64,000 bases of DNA from positions 124,001-188,000 of the forward strand of contig NZ_SWJE01000006.1 of the NCBI RefSeq assembly GCF_005144415.1, written 5' to 3'. Made by a program: the position numbers and the translations under genes. Positions 47,140 to 57,021 of the stretch are shown here, in pieces (position 1 is the stretch's first letter; the number at the start of each line of letters is the position of its first letter). Under the pieces are notes generated by a model, which ran no database searches, was not told the origin of the DNA, and saw nothing but the letters and a program-made list of their open reading frames with translations. Source of the stretch: Trinickia terrae. Its GTDB lineage: Bacteria; Pseudomonadota; Gammaproteobacteria; Burkholderiales; Burkholderiaceae.

Positions 47140-48840
47140 TTAGATCGATGTCGCTGTTGAGAGAGCGACACTCGCTGCAATACCGGTGATCCTCCGGCTG
47201 TCTGCGATTTGGCATGCTGCTGAAAGACTTCCTATCGGGGAGAATCCGGCCTGCTTGTTGGAACCATTGCTCGGCGAGGCCGTTGAATCTGCGGCGGCGA
47301 GCCTGAACCGCGCGACAACTTCCTTCAACCTGGCCGCCTGTTGCTCCAACGATTGCGTTGCGGCGGAGGCCTCTTCGACGAGCGCGGCATTCTGCTGCGT
47401 AACCGCATCCATCTGGTTGACGGCCTGATTGACCTGTTCGATGCCGGTGCTCTGCTCATCCGATGCCGAGGCGATCTCGCCGACGATGTGCGAAACCTGA
47501 CGGATCGCGGCTCTGATTTGCTCCATCGTTTTTCCGGTCTCAGCCGCCTGTTTCGAGCCCTGCGCGACGAGCATCGCCGATGACTCGATCAACGCCTTGA
47601 TCTCCTTTGCCGCAACCGACGAACGCTGCGCGAGGCCGCGCACCTCCGCTGCAACCACGGCGAAACCGCGTCCCTGCTCGCCGGCGCGCGCCGCCTCGAC
47701 CGCAGCGTTTAACGCGAGGATATTGGTCTGGAACGCGATGCCTTCGATCAGTGCAGTGATATCCGAGATCTTCTGCGAGCTCGTATTGATCTCGCCAATC
47801 GTGCCGACCATGCTCTTCATCGCGACGTCGCCTGCATCAGCGACGCTCTCCGCGTTCGACGCGAGCGTGCTGGCTTCGCGCGCCTGCTCCGCGTTATGGC
47901 GAACCGTCTCGGTGAGCTGCGACATGCTCGACGCGGTTTCCTCCAGCGACGCAGCCTGCTGTTCGGTACGCGACGACAGATCCATGTTGCCTGCAGCGAT
48001 CTCATTCGTCGCATGCACGATCGTGTCACTCGACGTACGGACATGGCCCAGCGCCGCGCGGAAACCGTCCATCAGTTGATTGAACGCTTCCGCACTCTGC
48101 CCGATTTCATCCATACCCGAAATTGGCACGCGTATCGTCAAGTCGAGAGAATGACTGACATCGCCGAGGGCGCTCCGAATCCGCTTCAGGCCACCGTCGA
48201 CGATACCAAAGAGCCTCACGCTCAGCCAAAGCGTGAGCAGGATCACGGTCACGCTGGTCGAGCCCATGATCCACAAGGCCCGGCGGTTCGCAATGTCGCT
48301 TGCCTCGCGTAGCTTTTCGCTTTGCCGAACGTTGTAGTCAATGTGTGCCGTAAGACCACCGCGCATCACACCCGATGCGTGATTGAGCGAACCTGTCAGC
48401 AGCATTTCGGCGGCTCTTGCATGATCGCCGACACGGGACGCTTCGAGAAACGCCTCGCGTGCATGACGATAGGCGGCGACATTGTTGCGATCCGCTGCGG
48501 CGAGCTTCTCGTCATCCGGGTTGCCCTGCACATCTTCACGTTCGTACTGCGCGAGCAGCGCATCCAGTGCCGCGTCAGCGTTGTGCATCTGTTGCTCCAT
48601 CGCTGCCTTGTCAGCAGCCGTTGTGACAATCAGATGCCGGTACGCAGCGACACGCATATTCGTTATTTCGGCCTTGGTCTTGTCCAGATTGACCATCGCC
48701 GGGATGATCTCGATCTGCACCGAATCGAAGCGCTGCTTGCCGACGTAGAGACTCCACAGCGAGTACACCGAAATGCAGACAAGCGCGAATAGCGACATAC
48801 CAAGTGTCAGACCAAGACGCTTGCCAATCGTCATATACAT
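47140..48840 (-). CDS. methyl-accepting chemotaxis protein
   Basis: The 566-residue receptor has a first membrane helix at residues 8-30 ([20 protein letters not shown]), a four-helix-bundle periplasmic domain of about 150 residues ([20 protein letters not shown]), a second helix near 193-212 ([19 protein letters not shown]), HAMP ([17 protein letters not shown]), and the hairpin tip [20 protein letters not shown]. The sensor matches the 4HB_MCP pattern used for small organic ligands. The C-terminus is a long, low-complexity tail. It is upstream of, and in line with, the two small genes and the CheA-like operon. Confidence 0.93.
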   Translation of the reverse strand: MYMTIGKRLGLTLGMSLFALVCISVYSLWSLYVGKQRFDSVQIEIIPAMVNLDKTKAEITNMRVAAYRHLIVTTAADKAAMEQQMHNADAALDALLAQYEREDVQGNPDDEKLAAADRNNVAAYRHAREAFLEASRVGDHARAAEMLLTGSLNHASGVMRGGLTAHIDYNVRQSEKLREASDIANRRALWIMGSTSVTVILLTLWLSVRLFGIVDGGLKRIRSALGDVSHSLDLTIRVPISGMDEIGQSAEAFNQLMDGFRAALGHVRTSSDTIVHATNEIAAGNMDLSSRTEQQAASLEETASSMSQLTETVRHNAEQAREASTLASNAESVADAGDVAMKSMVGTIGEINTSSQKISDITALIEGIAFQTNILALNAAVEAARAGEQGRGFAVVAAEVRGLAQRSSVAAKEIKALIESSAMLVAQGSKQAAETGKTMEQIRAAIRQVSHIVGEIASASDEQSTGIEQVNQAVNQMDAVTQQNAALVEEASAATQSLEQQAARLKEVVARFRLAAADSTASPSNGSNKQAGFSPIGSLSAACQIADSRRITGIAASVALSTATSI

Positions 48841-49211
48841 ACCAGCGACTCTCTTCTATTTTGAATAGGTAAGCAGTAACAATGCGACGTGCTTCGCACA
48901 CCCTTATTGCCTATAGCCCGGAACCGGGTGACAGACGGGCCGGACACCTTGCGCTCAGAATCCGCCTGCGCACTTATAAGGAAATTCCGAATCGCAACAT
49001 GGTGCACCCCTACTCTTTTTCGGCATAGCCAATACGCCTGTCGCTCAAGTTTTCCAACATGGATAAGCATCGATTACTCGGGGACCATGAAACCGGTCTG
49101 TCAAAGAGCACTGACTAGGAAATACACACGTTGCGATCATCCATCTTAGATAGTAACGTTGTCAACATAGTCGAAAACAAACTTCCTTTTCATTCTTGAG
49201 GAAATGTCGTC
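48841..49211. promoter_or_regulatory. divergent promoter region of receptor gene and sugar ABC operon
   Basis: This 371-base gap separates the minus-strand receptor gene from the plus-strand ABC operon and must hold both promoters. A small palindrome GTTGTCAAC lies at 49158-49166 and could be a LacI-type operator half. No gene is seen. Confidence 0.4.
49158..49166. promoter_or_regulatory. candidate operator, GTTG-T-CAAC palindrome
   Basis: A 9-base odd palindrome, 46 bases before the solute-binding protein ATG. The operon ends with a LacI-family gene, whose targets are often short palindromes near the promoter. Only one copy is seen, so this is weak. Confidence 0.2.
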
Positions 49212-50516
49212 ATGAAAAGGCCTGGAGCCTTCAACGTGGATATACAACGATACGCACGTGCACTTGGCATCGGCGTCGTTTCGCTGCTGGCTCTCATACC
49301 GCAAGCGCGTGCGGATGGCCTCACTGGTGAGATCATCGTTCTCAACTGGCAGACGGGAACCGAGCACGATCTGCTTCACGACCTCGAGACGGCATTTCAG
49401 AAGTCGAACCCCAGCGTCAGATTTCGAGAAGTCAACGCGATTGGCCAGGGCGATCGCCGTGGTGCAATCCGTATCGCGCTGATGAGCGGCGAGCAGGCAG
49501 ATCTGCTGGTGAACACATGGCCCGCCTTCCGTGCCGAGCTCGCGGACGCGGGCATGCTGCGCCCGCTCGACCGGCAGTGGGATGCCGGCCACTGGGGCGA
49601 CAGCATTGCCGGCAAATGGCGGCAACTCGCGCAATACAAAGGCGTTACCTACGGGATGCCTTTCACGTTTGGCGACCGCAGCGGAATTTTCTATCGCCCT
49701 GACACGCTCGCAAAAGCGGGTATTGCCGCATCGCCGAAAACCTGGGATGACTTCCTCGCGTCGTTCAAGAAGCTGAAAGCGGCGGGCATCACTCCCATTG
49801 CAATGCCCGCCAAGGTCTGGGCGCACGGTGAGTGGTTCGAGTCGCTGCTCGTCAGGATTGGCGGCCCGGACGTCATGTCGAAGCTAGCCGCCCACCAGAT
49901 CAGTTGGACGGATCCCGCGGTAAAGGCCGCCGCCTTGCACTACGCGCAAATGCTGCGCTCCGGTTGCTGCGATCCGACCGATCGCATGTTTGCCACGGAA
50001 TGGGACAACGCCGCCGACGAAACGCTGAAGAACGGCACACACGGCTACGAACTGATCGGGATGTGGGCCAATGGCCGCATGAAAGCTTTCGGGCTCGCGG
50101 AAGGCAAGGACTACGCGCTGTTTCAGTTCCCGGCTCTTGGTGCCGGCCACGACGACGCCACGGTGATCGATGCAAAGGAATTTCTCGAACTGAAGTCGGG
50201 TCATGCCGATGCGGCCGCGGATGCGTTTCTCGGTTGGATGAGCAGCGCGGACGCCGCGCACATCCTGGCCAAATACGGCTTTCCCTCCACTTCAAGCAAG
50301 GCCGACACATCCCGGTATGGCGTGGTACTGGCAGAAACGGCGCGCGTAGTCGCGAATTCGAAGGTCCAGTTCGTGCTTGGCGATCTTTTGCCGGGCGATC
50401 TGGTCGACGAATATCGCGTGCAGTTGCAGCGCCTGATTCAGGATCCTTCTGACGCGAACGTGGACAAAGTCCTCGCGGCAATCGAAGCGAAGGCAAAGAC
50501 TGCATACCAGCGATAG
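49212..50516 (+). CDS. sugar ABC transporter solute-binding protein
   Basis: The 434-residue periplasmic protein has a signal peptide (ALGIGVVSLLALIPQARADG, cleaved near residue 34). It then shows the type I carbohydrate-binding pattern of family 1: GEIIVLNWQTGTEHDLLHDL, QADLLVNTWPAF, GVTYGMPFTFGDRSGIFY and a C-terminal helical lobe. GAGGAA lies about 9 bases before the ATG. It opens a run of solute-binding protein, two permeases, a hydrolase and a LacI regulator. No ATPase is in the operon, so a shared MsmK/UgpC-type ATPase elsewhere is presumably used. The ligand is probably an oligosaccharide. Confidence 0.92.
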   Translation: MKRPGAFNVDIQRYARALGIGVVSLLALIPQARADGLTGEIIVLNWQTGTEHDLLHDLETAFQKSNPSVRFREVNAIGQGDRRGAIRIALMSGEQADLLVNTWPAFRAELADAGMLRPLDRQWDAGHWGDSIAGKWRQLAQYKGVTYGMPFTFGDRSGIFYRPDTLAKAGIAASPKTWDDFLASFKKLKAAGITPIAMPAKVWAHGEWFESLLVRIGGPDVMSKLAAHQISWTDPAVKAAALHYAQMLRSGCCDPTDRMFATEWDNAADETLKNGTHGYELIGMWANGRMKAFGLAEGKDYALFQFPALGAGHDDATVIDAKEFLELKSGHADAAADAFLGWMSSADAAHILAKYGFPSTSSKADTSRYGVVLAETARVVANSKVQFVLGDLLPGDLVDEYRVQLQRLIQDPSDANVDKVLAAIEAKAKTAYQR

Positions 50517-50591
50517 TCGTATCCGCTTCGGCGGCGGTTCCGCCGGCCGAAGCGCGTTCGTTCAAGCGTTTTCAAGAGTTGGGAGTGCATC

Positions 50592-51527
50592 ATGGGAACA
50601 CTGGGCAAAGCCGTTTGCCCCGGAGCAGCCACTGGCCTCGATGGGCGTCACACGCTCCGGCGGGGCGAAGGCGCGGCCGCGTATCTGCTGCTCGTTCCGA
50701 TTCTGGTCCTGTTCTGTCTGTCCGTCGTCTATCCGCTTGCGGAGACGCTCCGCCTGAGCCTGTTCGACATCCGCGGCATGGGTGTGCCCCGCTTCGTCGG
50801 CTGGGGCAACTACGTGAACTTGTTCTCCGACGACAGTTTCCGCCGGTCGATCTGGACGACGCTGATCTGGTCGGTGTCGACCACGGGCCTTTCCGTCAGC
50901 GCGGGTTGGCTACTGGCAATGCTGTGTTCGTTCGCACCGACCGCCACCGCCATCCCGCGTGCGATGATCTTCGCAGCGTACGGGATGGCGGAGACCGTCA
51001 CCGGCTTCGCGTGGTCAGGCATCTACCGGGCCGACGACGCGGGGCTGCTCAATGCGCTGCTTGCAAAGGTCGGGCTCGCGAACTGGGCACACGCCTGGCT
51101 CGGCGACCCATCCACGGCGCTCGGCGCGGTCGCCGTCGCCTATGCCTGGGCGCAGACTGGTTTGCCCCTGATGCTGTGCTTCGCCGCGGCCCAGGCGATT
51201 CCGAAATCGATTCTCGAAGCCGCGTACATGGACGGTGCGGGGCCATTCGCGGTCATGCGCCACATCATCATGCCGCTGTCGTTGCCGGGCGTGCGCGTCG
51301 CCATCTTCATGAACCTGCTCTCGAGCCTGCGCGCCTTCGACACGATCTACGTGATGACGGGCGGCGGACCTGTGCGCGCCACCGAAACCGTCGGCTACTT
51401 CATGTTCCGCGAGTCGATGAATCAGTTCAAGCTGGGCTACGGGGCCGCCGCGACGGTGGTGCTGCTCGCCGCGGTCTGTTTCGTTTCCGTTCCCGCGATC
51501 ATCCAACGTACGGCAGGTGCCAAATGA
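50592..51527 (+). CDS. sugar ABC transporter permease (MalF/UgpA type)
   Basis: The 311-residue inner-membrane protein has six hydrophobic helices, the first at AAAYLLLVPILVLFCLSVVY. The coupling loop is ILEAAYMDGAGPFAVMRHII, the E-A-A-x-x-D-G form. GGGAG precedes the ATG at 50592. Its TGA overlaps the ATG of the next permease (ATGA). With that partner it forms the channel for the sugar delivered by the binding protein at 49212. Confidence 0.93.
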   Translation: MGTLGKAVCPGAATGLDGRHTLRRGEGAAAYLLLVPILVLFCLSVVYPLAETLRLSLFDIRGMGVPRFVGWGNYVNLFSDDSFRRSIWTTLIWSVSTTGLSVSAGWLLAMLCSFAPTATAIPRAMIFAAYGMAETVTGFAWSGIYRADDAGLLNALLAKVGLANWAHAWLGDPSTALGAVAVAYAWAQTGLPLMLCFAAAQAIPKSILEAAYMDGAGPFAVMRHIIMPLSLPGVRVAIFMNLLSSLRAFDTIYVMTGGGPVRATETVGYFMFRESMNQFKLGYGAAATVVLLAAVCFVSVPAIIQRTAGAK

Positions 51528-52345
51528 AACGCAATGCCACGTGGTGGATCGCGCCGCTCGTCAGCGTGCTGGCCGTCATCTGGATCGTGCCGGTGATCGG
51601 CATCGTCATCATGTCGGTACGGCCGAGCGACGAGATCAGCGCGGGATGGTGGTCGCTCGACAAGCTTACGCTGACGCTGTCCGCATGGCGCGCGGTCTGG
51701 ACCCGGTATCCGTTGATGGAGGCCCTGATCTCGTCCCTGAAGATCGCGAGCCTTTCGACCGCCGCAACGATGCTGCTGACACCTCTCGCTGCCTACGCCT
51801 TTCAATTTCTCAGGTTCCCGCTGCGGCGCACGCTGCTGATCGTCATCGTCAACGCGTTCGTGCTGCCGCTGCAGGTCGTCATCATCCCTCTGTTCAGGCT
51901 CTGGAAAGACTGGGGCATGATCGACAACATCGCTTCGGTGCTGATTCCCTATGTGGGCCTGTCGTTCGCCTGGTCGGTTTTTCTGATGAAGAACTTCCTC
52001 GAAGATTTTCCCAGGGATCTGATCGATGCCGCAAAGATCGACGGATGCGGAGCGTTCGCCACGCTTTTCCACGTCGTTCTGCCGAATGCACTCTCGCCGA
52101 TATTCGCGATCGGCATCCTGCAGTTCCTGTGGACCTGGAACTCACTGCTGCTACCCCTGCTCTTTTTGCGAACCGAGGCGCCGCTACCGGTGGTGTTCTC
52201 CCAGATCGCCGGGACATGGGATCCGAACTGGAGCGTGCGGGCAGTGGCCGCGATCATCACCACTGTGTTGCCGCTGCTGATCTTCATCGTGTTTCAGCGT
52301 CAATTTTCCACCGGCTCGATGAGCCACAGCGGAGGAAAGGAGTAG
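51524..52345 (+). CDS. sugar ABC transporter permease (MalG/UgpE type)
   Basis: The 273-residue inner-membrane protein begins MKRNATWWIAPLVSVLAVIW and has six helices. The coupling loop reads PRDLIDAAKIDGCGAFATLF. It starts inside the stop of the previous permease gene (4-base overlap) and ends 2 bases before the hydrolase ATG. A GGAGGAAAGG near its own 3' end serves as the ribosome site of that next gene. Confidence 0.92.
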   Translation: MKRNATWWIAPLVSVLAVIWIVPVIGIVIMSVRPSDEISAGWWSLDKLTLTLSAWRAVWTRYPLMEALISSLKIASLSTAATMLLTPLAAYAFQFLRFPLRRTLLIVIVNAFVLPLQVVIIPLFRLWKDWGMIDNIASVLIPYVGLSFAWSVFLMKNFLEDFPRDLIDAAKIDGCGAFATLFHVVLPNALSPIFAIGILQFLWTWNSLLLPLLFLRTEAPLPVVFSQIAGTWDPNWSVRAVAAIITTVLPLLIFIVFQRQFSTGSMSHSGGKE

Positions 52346-52347
52346 CG

Positions 52348-54396
52348 ATGCCGAAAGGTCTCATCAAGCCCCTGCGATATCGTCAAGTTCATCTTGATTT
52401 CCATACGTCCGAGCACATCCCGCAAGTGGGCGCGCAATTCGACCCCGTCGACTTCGCCGCCACGTTCAAGGCTGCCCACGTCGATTCCGTCACGGTGTTC
52501 GCAAAGTGCCACCATGGCTGGTCCTACTACCCGACTGCAGTGGGCAAGCCGCATCCGCATCTGGTGCGACCGGACCTGCTCGGCGAGATGATCGACGCGC
52601 TCAGCGCCAGCGGCATCGCCAACCAGATCTACCTCTCGGTCCAATGGGACGAACTCGCCGCGCGCGAACATCCCGGATGGCGCGTAATGGACGCGAGCAA
52701 CGACTTTCAGCGCGCACGGCCAAGCGATCCATCGACCGGACGGCAGTTGAGCCCGGCCTGGCACGCGCTATGCCTGAACCATGCGCGCTACCGGCGATAC
52801 GTCCTCGATCAGGCGCGCGAAGTGGCATCGCGCTACCGGACGCAAGGTATCTTCCTCGACATCGTGACTGCCCAGGATTGTGTGTGCCCTGCCTGCATCG
52901 AGCGCATGCTGAATGCAGACTTGAACCCGGAAAATCCCGCTGATCGGCGCAAGAACGGCGAAGCCGTCGCTGAACAGTTCCGCCGCGAGACGAGCGAAGT
53001 GCTGTTCAGCAAGTTTCCCGGTCTGCGCATCTTCTACAACGGTGGTCATATCGAAAAGAAAGGCGAGCAGCATTACTGGAGCTGCACGCACCTGGAACTC
53101 GAAAGCTTGCCGACCGGAGGCTGGGGTTACGACCATTTTCCTGGTAGTGCGCGCTATGCGGCGGCGCTCGGCTTCGACTTCGTCGGCCACACCGGCAAGT
53201 TCCACACGAGTTGGGGTGAGTTCGGCGGCTACAAGCAGCCGCAGGCGCTCGAATACGAAACCGCGCTAATGGCGGCGCTGGGATCGAAGTGCCTGATTGG
53301 CGACCAGTTACACCCGAGCGGGCGCATCAATCACGCGACGTACCGGACTATCGCTCCTGCCTACTCGCGCATCGAAGCACTGGAACCGTACCTCGAGCGC
53401 GCCAGACAGGTTTCCGAAGTCGCGATCCTGTCCGCCGAGCATCTGAGCGGGCACACAGGCCGCAATCATCCCAGTGACGACGGCGCGGCGCAGATGCTGC
53501 TCGAACTGAAGTGGCAATTCGACATCGTCGACGCCGATACAGAATTCGATCGCTATCGCATCGTCATCCTGCCTGACGAAGCGCGGCTCGACGCAACGCT
53601 CGCCGCTCGCTTGAGCAGCTATGTGGAACGGGGAGGCAAGCTCATCGCATCGTGGCGCTCTGTATTCGATGCGAACGGCGCGCCGACGATCGACGCGGGC
53701 ATCGTCCGCGAGGACGGTGGAGAAACGAGCAACCCGAGCTATGTGCTGGCACGGGGTGATCTCGACACCGGTTTGCCGCCTGAGCCCTTCGTGCTGTACG
53801 ACGAAGCGGAAACAGTCCGGGCCGACGGTGCGCAGACCCTGGCGACGATCCGGCGCTCCTACTTCAACCGTTCTTACCGGCATTTCTGCTCGCATCAACA
53901 CACGCCGGACGATCCGGCGGCCCCCACGGCGGGCGCGGCCGTGACGGAATACAACGGCGTGGCCTATGTCGCCTATCCGATCTTCCGTCTTTACCGCGCG
54001 ATCGGCCAACCGCTCTACAAGTACCTCGTGCGCGGACTGCTCAACCGGCTGGCGCGCCCCGCCGTCGAAACCGATCTGCCGTCGGCTGGCCGCGCAATGC
54101 TCACGCATCAGCCCGACACGCGACGCTACGTGCTCCATCTGCTTTATGCAACACCCCAGGTGCGCGGCAAGGCCGTGCCCGACGAAAACGGTGGCATGAG
54201 ACCGATGGAGATGATTGAAGATGTTCCGGTCATCGGGCCCGTCAGCGTCACGCTTCGACTCGCGTGCCGCATCGCGCGTGTCTATGACGCTCTCACGGCC
54301 AAGGCCTATCCGTTCGAGGTTCTGGAGAGTGATACCATTCGCTTCACCTTGCCGCGTCTGCATATTCATGCAGCCATAGTCGCCGAACAGGCATGA
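52348..54396 (+). CDS. putative glycoside hydrolase, GHL6/beta-galactosidase-trimerisation type
   Basis: The 682-residue cytoplasmic protein has a TIM-barrel first half (RQVHLDFHTSEHIPQVG, VDSVTVFAKCHHGWSYYPT, RTQGIFLDIVTAQDCVCPAC), as in the hypothetical glycosyl hydrolase 6 group. A flavodoxin-like beta-galactosidase trimerisation domain follows at about residues 375-480 (RYRIVILPDEARLDATLAAR, GGKLIAS). No signal peptide is seen. GGAGGAAAGG precedes the ATG. It likely acts on the oligosaccharide imported by the adjacent ABC system. The actual linkage cleaved cannot be told; the paired Asp/Glu are not certain. Confidence 0.75.
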   Translation: MPKGLIKPLRYRQVHLDFHTSEHIPQVGAQFDPVDFAATFKAAHVDSVTVFAKCHHGWSYYPTAVGKPHPHLVRPDLLGEMIDALSASGIANQIYLSVQWDELAAREHPGWRVMDASNDFQRARPSDPSTGRQLSPAWHALCLNHARYRRYVLDQAREVASRYRTQGIFLDIVTAQDCVCPACIERMLNADLNPENPADRRKNGEAVAEQFRRETSEVLFSKFPGLRIFYNGGHIEKKGEQHYWSCTHLELESLPTGGWGYDHFPGSARYAAALGFDFVGHTGKFHTSWGEFGGYKQPQALEYETALMAALGSKCLIGDQLHPSGRINHATYRTIAPAYSRIEALEPYLERARQVSEVAILSAEHLSGHTGRNHPSDDGAAQMLLELKWQFDIVDADTEFDRYRIVILPDEARLDATLAARLSSYVERGGKLIASWRSVFDANGAPTIDAGIVREDGGETSNPSYVLARGDLDTGLPPEPFVLYDEAETVRADGAQTLATIRRSYFNRSYRHFCSHQHTPDDPAAPTAGAAVTEYNGVAYVAYPIFRLYRAIGQPLYKYLVRGLLNRLARPAVETDLPSAGRAMLTHQPDTRRYVLHLLYATPQVRGKAVPDENGGMRPMEMIEDVPVIGPVSVTLRLACRIARVYDALTAKAYPFEVLESDTIRFTLPRLHIHAAIVAEQA

Positions 54397-54502
54397 CGTG
54401 CAAGACGGAGTCCGCGATACCGGCCACGGATCGCATTCGAAATCGCCCGACGGGCAAGCATGCGGTGACGACTTTATTGCCACTCTTGGGAACGTAGCAA
54501 AG

Positions 54503-55552
54503 ATGGGATCAGTTACCAACGACGATGCAAGCAAACATCGCCCCCCTACCATCGTCGATGTGGCAGAGCGCGCCGGCGTTGCCATTGGCACCGTATCCCG
54601 ATACCTGCAGGGCAAACCGGTTCGTCGCGGCAATCGCGAGCAGATCGAAGTGGCGATTCAGGCGCTGCGCTTTCGTCGCAGCGCCGTCGCGACGGCGATG
54701 CGAACCGACCGGACCCAGGTCATCGGGTTGCTGGCGCCGTCGTTCTTCGAGGAATACCACGGCGTGCTGCTCGAGCATCTGTCGAGAGCCATCCGGCGCG
54801 AAGGCCGCGCATTGCTTGTCTACTGTCACGGTCGCGATCCGAAGGTGATGGTCGAAGGGCTCGATTTCTTCGCGGCTCGACAGGTCGACGCGCTGGTGAT
54901 GTCCGGTACCACCCGCGTCACCGAACAGATGCAGCAGCTCGTCAACGACGGCTTGCCTGTCGTGATCTGCAACAACGACCTGCCTGGCGTACCCGTCTCG
55001 CGTGTTTTCGTTGACAACCGCAAGGCGAGCAACCGTGCCGTGAAGCATCTTCTCGATCTCGGGCACCGGCGCATTGCGCTCTTGAGCGGCAACCGCAACG
55101 ACAGCACCGGCAAGGAACGTTATCTCGGCTATGAGGACGCACTTCGCGAACGTGGACTGAAGCTGGACCCCGCATACGTGGCCGACGGCGACTGGACCGT
55201 GCTTGGCGGCGAACAGGCGGCGAAGCAGCTGATGGAGCAGGCCCGCCCGCCGACCGCGATCTTCTCCGCCAACGGGCCGATGACGAACGGCGCGCTCAAG
55301 TACTTCAGGGAAAACGGACATGTGCTGCCCGACGACGTGTCGCTCATCTCGTTCGACGACTCGCCCGTGTTCAGCCTGCACCGGCCCGGCATAACGGCGG
55401 TTGCGCAACCGATCGCGGCCATCGCCGAATCGATTTCCGATCTGGTGTCCCGACGTCTGTCGGACCCTTCTCAGGCGATCGAATCCACGGTCGTGCTCGA
55501 CTGCGACATCATCCTGCGGGAATCGACCCGGTCTCCGGTTGGGAAACGCTAG
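54503..55552 (+). CDS. LacI-family transcriptional regulator
   Basis: The 349-residue protein has the LacI helix-turn-helix near the N-terminus (PTIVDVAERAGVAIGTVSRY), the hinge-region LQGKPVRR and a periplasmic-binding-like effector domain (QVIGLLAPSFFEEYHGVLLE, later SLISFDDSPVFSLHRPGITA). I use the ATG at 54503, 20-odd residues before the HTH; a longer in-frame reading from 54398 is possible. It is the last gene of the sugar operon and probably its repressor. It could also act on the palindrome before the GH53 gene. Confidence 0.9.
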   Translation: MGSVTNDDASKHRPPTIVDVAERAGVAIGTVSRYLQGKPVRRGNREQIEVAIQALRFRRSAVATAMRTDRTQVIGLLAPSFFEEYHGVLLEHLSRAIRREGRALLVYCHGRDPKVMVEGLDFFAARQVDALVMSGTTRVTEQMQQLVNDGLPVVICNNDLPGVPVSRVFVDNRKASNRAVKHLLDLGHRRIALLSGNRNDSTGKERYLGYEDALRERGLKLDPAYVADGDWTVLGGEQAAKQLMEQARPPTAIFSANGPMTNGALKYFRENGHVLPDDVSLISFDDSPVFSLHRPGITAVAQPIAAIAESISDLVSRRLSDPSQAIESTVVLDCDIILRESTRSPVGKR

Positions 55553-55691
55553 ACGGGACAGGCACAAAGCCTTCGTCGACGGCGGCACACGATGTGCCCT
55601 GTGCCGCAAACAGTCCCCTATGGACACTAACGGATTCTTCTACCCCGGCGCGCGGATCCGTTCGTTATCTGCGGACTCAGACGAGTCAAAT

Positions 55692-56394
55692 GGCGTTGTC
55701 AGGTTGTGTGGCCCGTCCGATAAGATGGCGCAATGAAGAAATCGAAATCGCTCTATCACGGTCACCGTTTCCCGGCTGGTGTCATCAGCTGCGCTGTTCG
55801 ATGCTATTTCCACTTTCAGTTGAGCCTGCGCGACATCGAAGAGTTGCTCTTCGAGCTCGGCGTGATCGTGACATACGAGACCATCCGATGCTGGTGTGAC
55901 AAGTTTGGAAAGGGCATTGCTCATCGCGTGAAAGCGGCGCGACAAAGCCGCTGCCAAGCGCTTCTTCAAGCGTGTGCTGCGTTCGAGCCCGGTTCCGCGC
56001 AAGATCGTCACCGATCAGTTGCGCAGCTATCCAGCGGCAAAAGCCGAGATCCCCGAACTTGCGAACGTGAAGCACATGTTCGTCAAAGCGGCAGCCCGGC
56101 TGAACAACCGTGCTGAGAACAGCCACCAGCCGACGCGCGAACGCGAGCGTCGCATGCGCGGCTTTCGCGACCCGAAAGGCACACAGAAATTTCTCTCCTG
56201 CTTCGGGCCGATTCGGCAGCATTTCGCGCTCAAGCGGCATTTGCTGCGTGCTTCACTCTATCGCCAACAACTCGCGGCGAGATTCATTTCGTGGCGCGAC
56301 ATCACCGAAGTCGTCCAAAATCCGTCCAGCGCCTCCTGAGGGGATGCTCTTTCCCTCCGTCTTGCCACCTCAGCCTCGACAAGTTGACAAAGCC
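55692..56394 (+). mobile_element. IS6-family element with internal deletion
   Basis: The element is bounded by imperfect inverted repeats: GGCGTTGTCAGGTTGT at 55692 and, on the other strand, GGCTTTGTCAACTTGT ending at 56394. The 703-base length is about 100 short of a normal IS6 element. The difference is explained by a deletion inside the transposase gene. The flanking octamers (AGTCAAAT and TAAATAAA) do not match, so no target duplication is seen. Confidence 0.8.
55733..56339 (+). pseudogene. IS6-family transposase with internal out-of-frame deletion
   Basis: The N-terminus is intact (KSLYHGHRFPAGVISCAVR, then YFHFQLSLRDIEELLFELG and the helix to CDKFGKGIAHRVKAAR). At about 55938 it jumps to RDKAAAKRFFKRVLRSSPVP in another frame, continuing through IVTDQLRSYPAAKAEIPEL and RAENSHQPTRERERRM to TEVVQNPSSAS. 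Some 35-40 residues are lost, including the first catalytic Asp and its surrounding WHLDE-type motif. The enzyme cannot be active. The C-terminal part is nearly the ancestral sequence and closely matches the more decayed copy at 21557. Confidence 0.85.
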
Positions 56395-56581
56395 TAAATA
56401 AACATACAAATAAAAAATGCACTCTGCATATTTCAATTCGAAATTATGCGGTTATGATGACGTCTCCGTAAGGATTTCCCGAACGCTTGCTCTGCAAAGG
56501 TGACGGGAATATTTGCCGCCATTCGCCGCGAAGACGGTAATTAATGCTCGCGGCGCAGACAGACCAAGTCGAGGAGACCAT

Positions 56582-56779
56582 ATGCTGAGTCCCCATGAAT
56601 TCGCCACCTTAATGCTCATCAAGGACTCGCCGGACCGGATCGGACTGGGCCGCGCCGAGCTCGACACGCTGCTGGAATGTCAGCTCATATCACTGGAACG
56701 CCTCGCGTCGGGCCACCCACGTCCTCATGTCACAAGCAAAGGCGCTTCCATTCTCAAGGCCGTCGCGCGCAGGCGCTAG
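56582..56779 (+). CDS. small hypothetical protein
   Basis: The 65-residue protein starts MLSPHEFATLMLIKDSPDRI and continues LDTLLECQLISLERLASGHP, ending in a basic tail (ILKAVARRR). It looks like a small winged-helix-like or alpha-helical protein. GAGGAGA lies 5 bases before the ATG, a strong ribosome site. I do not recognise a function. It stands alone between the IS6 element and the phasin gene. Confidence 0.65.
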   Translation: MLSPHEFATLMLIKDSPDRIGLGRAELDTLLECQLISLERLASGHPRPHVTSKGASILKAVARRR

Positions 56780-57021
56780 GGAATTGCGGCGCGTGTCGCT
56801 GCAGCACGTGGCGAGCGCGCCAAAGAAGAAGTAAGCGAAGTAGCTTTTGTTGGACTTTAATGTGTAGTGCCTCTTGCTGTAACGACCCTCCGAAGTATTC
56901 GCGACGCATGCTCCCTGGCAGGCGTCCTTGCGCTTCGGTTCATCCATCATCGCCATTCGCCGCGCGACATCCGGTCGATCGGGGTTTCGCGCAGCGGACT
57001 GCATTCTGAGGAATTTCAACA

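Noticed and set aside
50579-51523. Long plus-strand frame running through the first sugar permease into the second
   Set aside because: The part before 51524 is the wrong frame of the first permease; the ATGA overlap gives the true start of the second.
51517-52347. Upstream extension of the glycoside hydrolase frame through the second permease gene
   Set aside because: It is a shifted-frame reading of the permease; the ribosome site at 52331-52340 and ATG at 52348 define the hydrolase start.
55684-56402. Target-site duplication of the IS6 copy
   Set aside because: The octamers next to the two ends, AGTCAAAT and TAAATAAA, do not match.
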